Shown in pieces: positions 25,847 through 34,009 of a stretch of 64,000 nt of DNA. The notes under the pieces are model-generated. The model saw only the letters and a list, made by a program, of their open reading frames with translations, did not search any database and was not told the origin of the DNA. This stretch comes from CAZCAC01 sp964496575 (GTDB lineage: Bacteria; Planctomycetota; UBA1135; GCA-002686595): assembly GCA_964496575.1 (NCBI GenBank), contig CAZCAC010000004.1, positions 1 through 64,000 on the forward strand, read 5' to 3'. Made by a program: the position numbers and the translations under genes. Position 1 is the stretch's first letter. Each line of letters opens with the position of its first letter.

Positions 25847-25924
25847 GTCCCGAACCACGAAATAGCGCTCCTGATTGGTGGAAGGCCCTCCCCTGAGGGT
25901 CTGTTTTCGTGTAGACGTGCTCCC

Positions 25925-26344
25925 ATGCACCAGCACCAGGAGACCCTCGAAGTGCCCACGCCGGGGCGTTCGCTGATCGACGTGACCCGTGAAGTAGCCG
26001 CCATCGTGGGGCGTTCTGGGGTTCAAATGGGTCTTTGTACCGTGCTCTGTGCCCACACGTCGGCCAGCCTGGTGATCCAGGAGAACGCCGATCCGGCGGT
26101 CCAGGGGGACCTGCTCGACTGGCTGGAGCGGCTGGCCCCCGAGGGCGATCCGCGCTACACCCACACCGCCGAGGGGCCCGACGACATGCCCGCCCACCTG
26201 CGTGGCGCGGTCACCCGCAGCAGCGAGGTGATCCCGATCTCCAGGGGGCGGCTGACGCTGGGGACGTGGCAGGGGCTCTACCTCGCCGAGCACCGCGCGC
26301 GAGGCCACCGGCGGCGGCTGGTGGTGCACATCATCGGGGAGTGA
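25925..26344 (+). CDS. yjbQ: YjbQ/UPF0047 family protein
   Basis: A 139-residue protein, the normal size for the YjbQ family, compact beta-rich trimers with weak thiamin-phosphate synthase activity reported for the E. coli member. The conserved blocks are visible: CAHTSASLVIQENADP and YTHTAEGPDDMPAHLRGAV, followed by GTWQGLYLAEHR. All conserved His/Asp residues I would expect are present. It is convergent with deoC; an inverted repeat between them may end both transcripts. Confidence 0.9.
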   Translation: MHQHQETLEVPTPGRSLIDVTREVAAIVGRSGVQMGLCTVLCAHTSASLVIQENADPAVQGDLLDWLERLAPEGDPRYTHTAEGPDDMPAHLRGAVTRSSEVIPISRGRLTLGTWQGLYLAEHRARGHRRRLVVHIIGE

Positions 26345-26360
26345 GCCCTGCGGGGCGGCG

Positions 26361-26395
26361 AGTATACCGCCCGGTAATATACTCAGCGGTATACT
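26361..26395. terminator. Inverted repeat between convergent yjbQ and deoC
   Basis: AGTATACCGC (26361-26370) and GCGGTATACT (26386-26395) are perfect 10-base arms around a 15-base AT-rich loop that contains another TATAC. Its position between two converging genes suggests a bidirectional terminator; the AT content stands out in this GC-rich region. Confidence 0.5.
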
Positions 26396-26404
26396 ACTGG
26401 GCGC

Positions 26405-27289
26405 TCAGTACCCCGCTCCCCCACTCTCGCCCTGAACGATCGCCACCGAGGCGGAGGCCCCGATCCGCGTCGCCCCCGCCTGGATCATCGCCCGGGCCTC
26501 GGTCGAGTCGTGGACGCCCCCCGAGGCCTTGACCCCCATCGTCGGCCCGACCGTCTCGCGCATCAGCCGGACGTCCTCGACCGTCGCTCCCCCCTTGGAG
26601 AAGCCGGTGGAGGTCTTGACGAAATCGGCGCCCGCCTCGCGCGCCAGCCGGCAGGCGCGGACCTTCTCGGCATCGGTCAGGAGGCAGGTCTCGATGATCA
26701 CCTTCAGCCGCGCCCCGAGGCGGTGGCAGACCTCGGCCAGGCCGGCGATGTCGCGGCGGACGTAGTCGTCGTCCCCCGACTTCAGCGCTCCGATGTTGAG
26801 CACCATGTCGACCTCGCAAGCGCCGTCCTCGATCGCGCGCTGCGCCTCGTAGGCCTTGACCTCGGGCGCGCTCGCTCCCAGGGGAAAACCGACCACGGTG
26901 CAGGTGAGCACCCCCGACCCGGCGAGGATCTCGGCGCAGCGCTTCACCCAGGTTCCGTTGACACAGACGCTGGCGAAGCGGTGCTGCAGCGCGTCGGCGC
27001 AGAGCTTGTCGATCTCCGCGGTGGACGCGTCCGGTTTCAGCAGCGTGTGGTCGATCGCCGCGCCCAGGGTGGAGAGGTGGTCGGCGTTGCCGCTGCGCAC
27101 GGCGATCCGGCACGCCCCCGCGTCGAGCACGTTGCGCACGCTGTCGGGGCAGACCTGGACGTGGATCGAGGTGCAGCCCAGCGCGCCGAGATCGGCGCCG
27201 TCGAGGCCGCGATCGATCAGCTGGTGGGCGATCTCGGTCAGGATGCTCTCCAGCCTCGCCTCATCGATTCCGCCGCTCGCTCCGCTCAT
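26405..27289 (-). CDS. deoC: Deoxyribose-phosphate aldolase
   Basis: A 294-residue class I aldolase that splits 2-deoxyribose 5-phosphate into acetaldehyde and glyceraldehyde 3-phosphate. Conserved blocks: [38 protein letters not shown] (catalytic Asp), [14 protein letters not shown] (Schiff-base Lys) and [11 protein letters not shown] (second Lys). An N-terminal extension of about 75 residues is longer than in E. coli. An RpiB-like gene lies 37 bases upstream on the same strand; this pair often occurs in nucleoside or deoxy-sugar catabolism and in planctomycete microcompartment loci. No shell-protein gene is in the window. Confidence 0.92.
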   Translation of the reverse strand: MSGASGGIDEARLESILTEIAHQLIDRGLDGADLGALGCTSIHVQVCPDSVRNVLDAGACRIAVRSGNADHLSTLGAAIDHTLLKPDASTAEIDKLCADALQHRFASVCVNGTWVKRCAEILAGSGVLTCTVVGFPLGASAPEVKAYEAQRAIEDGACEVDMVLNIGALKSGDDDYVRRDIAGLAEVCHRLGARLKVIIETCLLTDAEKVRACRLAREAGADFVKTSTGFSKGGATVEDVRLMRETVGPTMGVKASGGVHDSTEARAMIQAGATRIGASASVAIVQGESGGAGY

Positions 27290-27326
27290 CGTCTCTTCAA
27301 TCCTCTCTCGATTCGGCTCGATCCGT

Positions 27327-28175
27327 TCAGCTGCGGCCGTCCTCGGGCAGGACTCGACGCACGGGAGAGTGCCGGTGGGTGTACTGGGTCTCGATGGCGG
27401 AGATCTTCTCCACCCGTCGTTCGTGGCGCGCGGCGCCCTCGGGAGTGGCGAGGAACTCCCGCAGGATGCGGTGGAGCAACTCCTCCTCGAGCATCTTCCC
27501 GCCGAGCGTCAACACGTTCGCGAAGTTGTGCTCCCTGGCGTTCCGCGCGCTCTTCTCGTCGTAGCAGAGGGCCGCGCGCACTCCCGGTACCTTGTTGGCC
27601 GCCATCGCCGAGCCGATCCCCGCACCGTCGACGCAGACCCCCACGTCGGCGTCACCGCCGGCGACCGCCTCGGCCACGAGCCGCGCGAAGTCGGGGTAGT
27701 CGACCGCGCTCTCGTCGTGGCAGCCCAGGTCGACAGGGGTGTGCCCCAGGGCGACGAGCCAGTCCTTGGCCCGCTCCTTGACGGCGAAACCTCCGTGGTC
27801 GGCTCCCAGCGCCACGCGCAGCGGTCGCTGGTTACGCCCCGAGCCGTGCCGCACCGTGATGCCGCGGCGCCAGAGCTCGTCCTGCGCCAGCGGAGTCAGC
27901 CGGGCGCCGGCCGCGACCTCGAGCGTCCCCCCGTCGGGGACCGCGGCGAGATCATCCGCGGTGACGAGCAGCAATCCACCCCCGTCCCGGGCCGCCGCCC
28001 CACCGGGGCGCTCGTCCTCGGGCCGCAGGCGCTTTCCACGGGGGTCGACCTCGACGCGCACGCCACCGACCCGATTCGGGCCCTGGGCGCCGCCGGGGCG
28101 GCCCATTCGGCCGTGATCGCTGATCGCCCGGCCGACGACGCGGCGGACGAGCTGTTCGACTCGGGAGGGGTCCAT
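27327..28175 (-). CDS. RpiB/LacA/LacB-like sugar-phosphate isomerase with N-terminal extension
   Basis: A 282-residue protein. Residues about 118-262 form an RpiB domain ([47 protein letters not shown]). The catalytic Cys of E. coli RpiB (CGTGIG) is Asp183 here (DGAGIG). The N-terminal part (about 68-110) has [10 protein letters not shown] and [18 protein letters not shown], a motif pair like the start of EutT-type and other microcompartment-linked proteins. Possibly an isomerase with a different substrate than ribose 5-phosphate. Presumably co-transcribed with deoC. Confidence 0.75.
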   Translation of the reverse strand: MDPSRVEQLVRRVVGRAISDHGRMGRPGGAQGPNRVGGVRVEVDPRGKRLRPEDERPGGAAARDGGGLLLVTADDLAAVPDGGTLEVAAGARLTPLAQDELWRRGITVRHGSGRNQRPLRVALGADHGGFAVKERAKDWLVALGHTPVDLGCHDESAVDYPDFARLVAEAVAGGDADVGVCVDGAGIGSAMAANKVPGVRAALCYDEKSARNAREHNFANVLTLGGKMLEEELLHRILREFLATPEGAARHERRVEKISAIETQYTHRHSPVRRVLPEDGRS

Positions 28176-28256
28176 GAGCGCGCAGTGTACCGCAACCGCC
28201 CCCTCGGAGTTCCACCCCCCGGCGGTCGGAGCCGGTCGAATCGGCTACGCTGCCGC

Positions 28257-28281
28257 GGGGAGGAGCCCGCGGCTCCTCCCC
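28257..28281 (+). promoter_or_regulatory. Strong hairpin just before the GNAT start codon
   Basis: GGGGAGGAGCC (28257-28267) pairs perfectly over 11 bases with GGCTCCTCCCC (28271-28281) around a 3-base loop, ending 8 bases before the ATG. The 5' arm contains GGAGGAG, the only ribosome-binding-site-like sequence, so folding would hide it or set its distance. It could instead be a terminator-like element in a divergent region. Confidence 0.45.
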
Positions 28282-28289
28282 GCTCCGCC

Positions 28290-28802
28290 ATGCACGTCCG
28301 CCCCGCGACCGCCGAAGACCTCCCCCACCTGGTCCGCATCTACGACCGGGTCGTGGAGGAGAGCGTCGCCTCGTTCGACCTCGAGCCGGACGATCTGGAG
28401 CGACGCCGGCGGTGGTTCGAGGAGTTCGGTGACCGGGACCGGATCCTCGCCGCCGAGGTCGACGGCCGGCCCCGGGCGTTCGCCTGGTACCGCCCCTTCC
28501 GCGCGCGGCCCGCCTACGCGGCGACGCGCGAGGTCACCGTCTACGTCGACGAGGAGCACCGCGGCCGGGGGCTGGGCACGGCACTCTACGAGCGCCTGCT
28601 CGAGGACGCCGAGGCGCACGGCGTACACACGCTCGTCGCGGTGATCGCGCTCCCCGGCGAGGGGAGCATCGCGTTGCACGAACGCTTCGGCTTTCGCGAG
28701 GTCGGTCGTCTGCACGAAGTGGGCCGCAAGTTCGAACGCTGGGTCGACGTCGCGTTCTTCGAGCTCCTCGTCGGACGACGCCCTTCGCCGACGCACGACT
28801 GA
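28290..28802 (+). CDS. GNAT acetyltransferase, phosphinothricin/methionine-sulfone acetyltransferase type
   Basis: A 170-residue GNAT protein. The acetyl-CoA pyrophosphate loop is EEHRGRGLGTALYERLL. Upstream, VRPATAEDLPHLVRIYDRVV is the typical first motif of the Pat/Bar/MddA subgroup, and FGFREVGRLHEVGRKFERWVDVAFF the typical end. This subgroup acetylates phosphinothricin, methionine sulfone or sulfoximine; which one, if any, is not known here. Translation begins at ATG 28290; the long open frame upstream is the shadow of deoC/rpiB-like. It is convergent with the cupin gene, 15 bases away. Confidence 0.85.
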   Translation: MHVRPATAEDLPHLVRIYDRVVEESVASFDLEPDDLERRRRWFEEFGDRDRILAAEVDGRPRAFAWYRPFRARPAYAATREVTVYVDEEHRGRGLGTALYERLLEDAEAHGVHTLVAVIALPGEGSIALHERFGFREVGRLHEVGRKFERWVDVAFFELLVGRRPSPTHD

Positions 28803-28817
28803 TCGCGGCGTACCCGC

Positions 28818-29324
28818 TCACGCCTGGGGCTCGTCCGCTCCTGCCGCCGCCTCGCGACGGCGTCGGGAGCGCTCCATTCGCTCCTTCAGGGCGCGGTTCC
28901 GCTCCTCGATGCTGGGGTCGCCCCGGTACCACGGCGGGATGAAGTCGTAGTCGGGCACGCCGTCGTCGATCAGGTAGCGAGCGTTCTCGTCCTCCGGGTA
29001 CTTCGAGCCCACCGCGCCCGCACAGATCGCCAGCAGCCCTTCCGGCCCGGCCTTCAGGGCGCGCGACTCCGGAGGCGAGACGCGCACGAGGTCCCCGCGC
29101 CCGACTGCCACCAGCTCCCCGTTCACCAGGAGCTCTCCGGAACCCTCGATCACGATGTACACCTCTTCCTGCTCGAGGTGACTGTGCGTGAAGGTGTAGC
29201 CCGTCTCCGGTTGCAGGTGGATCAGCCCCAGCGCGACCGACTGCAGCTCGAGCTGCCGGCGCGGGCTGGTCAAGGGAGGAAGGGCATCGAAATCGAAAGT
29301 GGCTTTGCTGTACGGATTCGCCAT
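28818..29324 (-). CDS. Cupin-domain protein
   Basis: A 168-residue protein with a single cupin barrel: THSHLEQEEVYIVIEGSG supplies the first motif (His, His, Glu) and VAVGRGDLVRVSPPESRAL the second, where the last His is replaced. The C-terminal 40 residues are rich in Arg/Glu helix and lie outside the cupin. It may bind metal and a small ligand; role unknown. It shares direction with the methyltransferase gene upstream (20-base gap). Confidence 0.75.
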   Translation of the reverse strand: MANPYSKATFDFDALPPLTSPRRQLELQSVALGLIHLQPETGYTFTHSHLEQEEVYIVIEGSGELLVNGELVAVGRGDLVRVSPPESRALKAGPEGLLAICAGAVGSKYPEDENARYLIDDGVPDYDFIPPWYRGDPSIEERNRALKERMERSRRRREAAAGADEPQA

Positions 29325-29344
29325 GGCCGTTCCTTTTGTCTTTG

Positions 29345-30001
29345 CTATCCGACGTCGGTCGTCTCGGAGCTCGCTGCGGTGATGAGGAAGACTCCCGCGC
29401 AGAAGGACTCGCGGGTGAAGCGAACCTCGAGTCCGGCGCGCGAGAGCTCCGCCTCGGTCTCCTGGACGTTCCAGAAGCACTCGTCGTCTTCGTATTCGTA
29501 CTCGGTCCCGTCGAGGCGGCGGCGCTCCTCCCCCGCATCCGGAAACGCGATGTCGCCGATGAGGATTCGCCCCCCCGGCGCCAGGGATCGCGCCACCAGC
29601 TTCACCAGCAACTCTCTCTTCAGGGGCAAGTCGAAGTGGTGGAAGACGTAGGTCGAGATGATGCGATCGTAGAGCCGATCGAGCTGCGGCGGCCACTCGG
29701 TGGTGAGGTCGGCGCAGACGAGCTCGGCGTCGGGGCAACGCTCCCTCGCCTGCTCCAGCATCTTTGGCGAGAGGTCGACACCGCAGACGCGGCACCCCGC
29801 TTCGATCAAGCGCGCGGTGAGGGTGCCGGTGCCGACGCCGAGGTCGAGGACCGACAGCCCCGGCCGCGCTCCGCATTCGCGAAGGACCGTCTCCCGCACC
29901 GCATCGTATCCGGCGAAGGGAAAGCCCTGGCTGTCGCGCGAGGGGTCGTAGTCCTCCGCCCACTCGTCGAAGATCTCTCGCCACTCGCCTCCTTCCTTCA
30001 A
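29345..30001 (-). CDS. SAM-dependent methyltransferase, YrrT-like
   Basis: A 218-residue class I methyltransferase. Motif I is VLDLGVGTGTLTARL, followed by GVDLSPKMLEQAR (motif II) and ISTYVFHHFDLPLKRELL, which together with the N-terminal FDEWAEDYD resembles Bacillus YrrT, an enzyme of methionine/SAM recycling. The start is a TTG at 30001 overlapping the previous gene's TGA (TTGA); no ATG fits. Substrate not determined here. Confidence 0.75.
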   Translation of the reverse strand: MKEGGEWREIFDEWAEDYDPSRDSQGFPFAGYDAVRETVLRECGARPGLSVLDLGVGTGTLTARLIEAGCRVCGVDLSPKMLEQARERCPDAELVCADLTTEWPPQLDRLYDRIISTYVFHHFDLPLKRELLVKLVARSLAPGGRILIGDIAFPDAGEERRRLDGTEYEYEDDECFWNVQETEAELSRAGLEVRFTRESFCAGVFLITAASSETTDVG

Positions 30002-30297
30002 GTCTCGGCCTCCTCTTTCTCGGATCGGATTCGCTGCTGCTCCCGGTTGATCCAGCGGATGCCGAAGGGCAGAGCGATGCCGTAGGGGATCCAGAGCAGG
30101 TACCGCCAGGGCGAGGGCAGCCAGACGAGCAGCACGACGAAGGCGAGGACCGCGACCCAGCAGACCAGCGCGGCGCGGATCATCATCCCCCGCTCGCGCG
30201 AGCTCTTCGTTCTCGCGATGCCGAGGTAGGTGCCAATGGCACCACCCACTCCTCCGATCACGCCTCCGGCGATTCCGCCGATCACCCCGGGGTCCAT
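29998..30297 (-). CDS. Small membrane protein
   Basis: A 99-residue protein. A Gly/Ile-rich N-terminal helix (GVIGGIAGGVIGGVGGAIGTYLG) is followed by a Lys/Arg stretch and two hydrophobic helices at about 40-80, and a charged C-terminus. GAGGAGG precedes the ATG. Not recognised. It overlaps the methyltransferase start by 4 bases, so the two are translated together. Confidence 0.6.
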   Translation of the reverse strand: MDPGVIGGIAGGVIGGVGGAIGTYLGIARTKSSRERGMMIRAALVCWVAVLAFVVLLVWLPSPWRYLLWIPYGIALPFGIRWINREQQRIRSEKEEAET

Positions 30298-30398
30298 CTC
30301 CGTTCCTCCTCGAGAGGGGAGATACAGGGTAGCCTCCGGGCGCCGCGCCGCCCAGGGCGGTGGCGATCTTCACTCTCTCGCTATACTCTCCCGCCGCC

Positions 30399-30893
30399 AT
30401 GGTGGACCACTCGCCCGACTCCGACCTCTTCACCGCCGTCCTCGACGAGAAGGACGACCTGGTCGGCTTCCAGAAGCCCTGGAGGCCGGGCAGCCTGGTG
30501 TTCCTGTGCTTCTTCGCCGGTCCCTTCGGCGGCGGCGCGCTGATGGGCTGGAACTTCCGCAAGCTGGGCATGACGCGCTGGGTGTGGCCGTGCTGGCTCG
30601 TCTTCGCCGGGACGGGTCTGGTCGCCTACGGAGTGCTCGTCTCCCGGATGGTGGGAATGGACGAGGCCGGGGATGAGTATCTGGCGAAGAACCTCCTGCG
30701 CGCGCTCTGGATCCTGCTCGCCCTGGTCTTCGCGCACTTCCAGAAGCGCCGCTTCCAGATCTTCGAGGCCGGGGACGAAGAGCCCGCCAGCTTGTGGATT
30801 CCCGGCATCATCGCCCTTCTCGTGGCGATGCTCGTCACCGCGGCCGTGATCCTCATGTTCACCGCGATGCTGATAGGGACGCCGCCAACCTGA
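30399..30893 (+). CDS. Four-helix membrane protein of unknown function
   Basis: A 164-residue protein from ATG 30399 with a short acidic cytoplasmic N-terminus and four predicted membrane helices (about 30-48, 57-77, 95-110, 134-156). No motif I recognise. It is the first gene of a coupled operon with the TPR membrane protein and the TPR-AAA+ gene, so it may anchor or regulate that system. Confidence 0.6.
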   Translation: MVDHSPDSDLFTAVLDEKDDLVGFQKPWRPGSLVFLCFFAGPFGGGALMGWNFRKLGMTRWVWPCWLVFAGTGLVAYGVLVSRMVGMDEAGDEYLAKNLLRALWILLALVFAHFQKRRFQIFEAGDEEPASLWIPGIIALLVAMLVTAAVILMFTAMLIGTPPT

Positions 30894-31816
30894 TAACTCT
30901 GGACCAACCCGAAGCCGCCGGCCCCGATCCCGCGGAGGCCGCGTTCACCAAGGCGCAGCGCTACAACGACGTCGGCCGTCACCTTGACGCCGAGCGCGAG
31001 CTGTGCCGGGCGCTGGGCGACGATCCGCAGAATGCACTGCTCTTCTGCGAGCTCGCCCGCACACGGATCGGCGCGAGGAGGATCGAGGAGGCGCGCGAAC
31101 CCGCGGAGAAGGCCGCCGCCCTGGATCCGGAGTGGTACCTGCCGTTCGCCTTCCTGGCCGTGATCGACACCGAGCTGGGGCGACACAGCACCGCGGAGCG
31201 TACCGTGCTGGAGGCGTTGCGCCTCGAGCCGGAAGAGCCGTGGTGCTACGACATCTACGGCCGGCTGCTCCTGCGCACCGGGCACCTCGACAAGGCCGAG
31301 CGGGTGTTGAAACGCGGCCTCGCGCTCGATCCCGATCGCGAAGGGCCGCACGAGATGCTCGCGCTCCTGCACGCGCGCCGCCGCGAGGCCGAACGCAGCG
31401 AGATGCACGGCCAGCAGGCGCTGACGCACGCGCCCGAGGAGGACTCGTCCCACGCGGCGATGGGGATCAGCTACTACTCCACGGGTCGCCCTTTCAAGGC
31501 GCGCCGGTACCTGCGCGAGGCGCTGCGCCTCAATCCCTCGGCGAAGCTCGAGGAGCTGTGGCTCGAGGTGGACAGGTCCTGCCGGTGGATCTACCTGCCG
31601 TTCTACTACTGGTCGCTCCTGATCGACCGTCTCCCCGGCAAGCAGTTCGGGATCTGGGGGCTCTTCATCCTCTTCGTGACCGTCGCTCCGAGCCTGGGCA
31701 TCCCCGAAGGGGTGCGGGCGACCGTCGCCATCACGTACCTCCTCTTCTGCGTCTACACCTGGTTCGCCGGACTCCTCGTTCGCGGCTGGCTCAAGCTCAT
31801 TCCGCCGAGACTCTGA
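30890..31816 (+). CDS. TPR protein with C-terminal membrane segments
   Basis: About 308 residues. Five or so TPR units run from residue about 20 to 220 (for example YNDVGRHLDAERELCRALG, TGHLDKAERVLKRGLAL). The C-terminal 75 residues contain two or three hydrophobic helices (GLFILFVTVAPSLGI, ATVAITYLLFCVYTWFAGLL). No ATG fits; a CTG at 30890 would overlap the previous stop by 4 bases, so the start is uncertain. The stop overlaps the next ATG by one base (TGATG). Probably presents its TPRs to the cytoplasm beside the AAA+ partner. Confidence 0.65.
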   Translation: MITLDQPEAAGPDPAEAAFTKAQRYNDVGRHLDAERELCRALGDDPQNALLFCELARTRIGARRIEEAREPAEKAAALDPEWYLPFAFLAVIDTELGRHSTAERTVLEALRLEPEEPWCYDIYGRLLLRTGHLDKAERVLKRGLALDPDREGPHEMLALLHARRREAERSEMHGQQALTHAPEEDSSHAAMGISYYSTGRPFKARRYLREALRLNPSAKLEELWLEVDRSCRWIYLPFYYWSLLIDRLPGKQFGIWGLFILFVTVAPSLGIPEGVRATVAITYLLFCVYTWFAGLLVRGWLKLIPPRL

Positions 31817-33162
31817 TGACCGATCCGTCCGTTCTCGCCGCCATCAAGACCGCTCTCGACACCGACCCTCGCAACGGTGCGTTGTGGTTGCACTACGCCG
31901 AGCTGCTCGAGGGCGCGGGCCGGCCGGATGAGGCGCTGGCCGCGCTGCGGGCGGCGTCGGAGATCGAGGAGAGCCATCGGGTGGCGGCGCGTCGGATGGT
32001 GCCGGTGTTGCGCCGCGCCGGCTTGCTCTCCGAGGCGCTGATCCGGGTCGAGGCGCTCCTGAAGGAGCGAGAGGATGCCGAGCTGCGGCGGGAGCTGGAG
32101 TTGATCGAGGAGGCGCGCGGCCGATCTGGCGGGGTGGCGCCGGGACCGACGGAGGTCGAGACGCCTGCACCGGAACCCGAGCCCGAGCCCGAGCCCAAGC
32201 CCGCTGTGGAGGGGGGTGACCCACAACCGATCGAGCTCGGCGGTGAATCCACACCGCAATCGGACGAGGAGTGGGCCGCGCAGTTCGAGTGGGGCGACCT
32301 GCGGGTGACGCTGGACGACGTGGCGGGCCTCGACGACGTCAAGCGCCAGATTCACCTGCGCATCATCGCGCCCTTCACGCAGCCGGAGATCTACCAGGCG
32401 TTTCGCCGCGAGGGTGGCGGCGGGATCATGCTCTACGGTCCGCCGGGATGCGGTAAGACGTACATCGCTCGCGCGACGGCGGGCGAGTTGAAGGCGCGAT
32501 TCGTCTCGGTCTCGATCCACGACGTGATCGACAAGTACTGGGGCGAGAGCGAGAAGCTGGTGCACGCGCTGTTCGAGGACGCTCGCCGGAACAGCCCGAC
32601 GGTACTCTTCTTCGACGAGTTCGATGCGCTGGGCGGCGCGCGCGGCCGCGGCGAGTCGCAGTTCTGGCGGACGCTGGTCGACTCCCTCCTGCAGGAGATG
32701 GACGGCGTCCAGGGGCAGAACCGGGACGTCTTGATCTTCGCGGCGACCAACGCGCCCTGGAACGTCGACGCCGCATTCCGCCGCCCCGGCCGCTTCAACC
32801 GGGTGATCCTGGTCACCCCGCCGGACGAACCCGCTCGCCGCGCGATCCTGCAGAGTCGAATCGAGAGGCTCCCGGGCGGCGAACGGGTCGACCTCGCCCG
32901 CCTCGCCCGCGAGACCCCGCTCTTCACCGGCGCGGACCTGGTCGAGCTCTGCGAGCGGGCGACGGAGAACGCACTCGAGCGCTCACTCGACACCGGCCAG
33001 GTCCACGAGATCGGCAACGCCGACTTCGTCGAGGCGCTGAAGCACTCCGACAGCACGGCGCTGGAGTGGCTGTCGACGGCGCGAAACTACGCGCGCTATT
33101 CCAACGAGGGCGGGCAGTACGATTCGCTGGTGGCGTATTTGAACACGGTTCGCATGTGGTGA
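31816..33162 (+). CDS. TPR-AAA+ ATPase
   Basis: A 448-residue protein. An N-terminal TPR-like helical part (about 1-100) is followed by an EPEPEPEPKP linker (about 116-128) and one AAA+ module of the classical Cdc48/katanin type: Walker A GPPGCGKT (about 214-221), pore-loop KYWGESEKLV, Walker B VLFFDEFDALG, sensor-1 AATNAPW and the arginine-finger region FRRPGRFNRV. The C-terminal lid ends with EALKHSDSTALEWLSTAR. The short length and single ring make it a likely remodelling ATPase, not a protease. It follows a membrane TPR gene with a 1-base overlap. Confidence 0.85.
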   Translation: MTDPSVLAAIKTALDTDPRNGALWLHYAELLEGAGRPDEALAALRAASEIEESHRVAARRMVPVLRRAGLLSEALIRVEALLKEREDAELRRELELIEEARGRSGGVAPGPTEVETPAPEPEPEPEPKPAVEGGDPQPIELGGESTPQSDEEWAAQFEWGDLRVTLDDVAGLDDVKRQIHLRIIAPFTQPEIYQAFRREGGGGIMLYGPPGCGKTYIARATAGELKARFVSVSIHDVIDKYWGESEKLVHALFEDARRNSPTVLFFDEFDALGGARGRGESQFWRTLVDSLLQEMDGVQGQNRDVLIFAATNAPWNVDAAFRRPGRFNRVILVTPPDEPARRAILQSRIERLPGGERVDLARLARETPLFTGADLVELCERATENALERSLDTGQVHEIGNADFVEALKHSDSTALEWLSTARNYARYSNEGGQYDSLVAYLNTVRMW

Positions 33163-33219
33163 TGTGAACGAGCCCGAACCAACGTCACCAGATCAACCCC
33201 CTGTATGCATCGTAGTCAC

Positions 33220-33253
33220 TGCAGGATACCGGACCATGCAGGATACCGGACCA
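33220..33253. repeat. Tandem duplication of 17 bases
   Basis: TGCAGGATACCGGACCA occurs twice back to back without a mismatch (33220-33236 and 33237-33253), in the intergenic region after the AAA+ gene. Confidence 0.9.
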
Positions 33254-33342
33254 GGTTCACTTTCACACACTCGCGGCGGCCGCTGGTACGGCATCCGGGT
33301 ATCGTGCCCCCTGCCACGTGGACGATCGGCGACGCTCTCCCT

Positions 33343-33759
33343 CTACTGGGAGCGGAGGTTGATCTCCTCCAGTACCCCTTCCAGGGGGGATGCCAGGCAC
33401 CAGCTGTTGTTCCTGCACCTGTGATCTCGAGGTAGATCACCGATGTCCTCCACCCACTCGATCAACACTCCAGCTTCGTCAAACAAATACGCTGGTGATC
33501 CAGATGGGAGGGTATACACCGGGGGAAACTCGCCGACCAGCATGTACCAAACGTCCCCCTCGCGTTCGAATCTGGTGACCTCCTCGATTCGAAGCCGGCT
33601 CGCCAGCTCCCCCAGGTTTTCACCTTTCGGTTCTACCCCTCGGTAGTACAGGTCAGTCAGAACCTGCTGGGTTGCCAGCCCGAGAAGCAGAATCACGAAC
33701 GGAAGAGCGTTGATGGCCACGCTCCAGCTCCGGGGCTTTCCACGCTCTGCATCACTCAC
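33343..33759 (-). CDS. Single-pass membrane protein of unknown function
   Basis: A 138-residue protein starting at GTG 33759 (MSDAERG). One hydrophobic helix (VAINALPFVILLLGLATQQVL, about 14-34) is followed by an exported domain with VWYMLVGEFPPVYTLPSGSPAYLFDEAG, a strand-rich pattern. Not recognised. A short open frame just upstream (33769-33963) ends 10 bases before the start and could be a decayed partner. Confidence 0.5.
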   Translation of the reverse strand: MSDAERGKPRSWSVAINALPFVILLLGLATQQVLTDLYYRGVEPKGENLGELASRLRIEEVTRFEREGDVWYMLVGEFPPVYTLPSGSPAYLFDEAGVLIEWVEDIGDLPRDHRCRNNSWCLASPLEGVLEEINLRSQ

Positions 33760-34009
33760 CTGCCCATCCTACCTCACCCATAGCTCGCAGTAGTCCCATC
33801 GCAGAGGTAGGAAGTCACGTTGCGGAATCCGCTCACTCGGGAAGAACCGTGACCCACCGAGGACTGCGGGACTGTCGCGAATGTATCCCGGTGAACGAAA
33901 TTGTCGATTTTGAGCGTTTTTCGGCAACCGATTCGGCGGTGCCGGGCGTTCACCCTTGGGCACCGTGCCCGAATCGCCTTCCGATCACGTCTCCCGTCGA
34001 ATCTGCTCC

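Noticed and set aside
33769..33963. 64-codon minus-strand frame ending LPLRWDYCELWVR
   Set aside because: It looks somewhat protein-like and might be a decayed gene, but it has no recognisable domain and no ribosome-binding site I trust.
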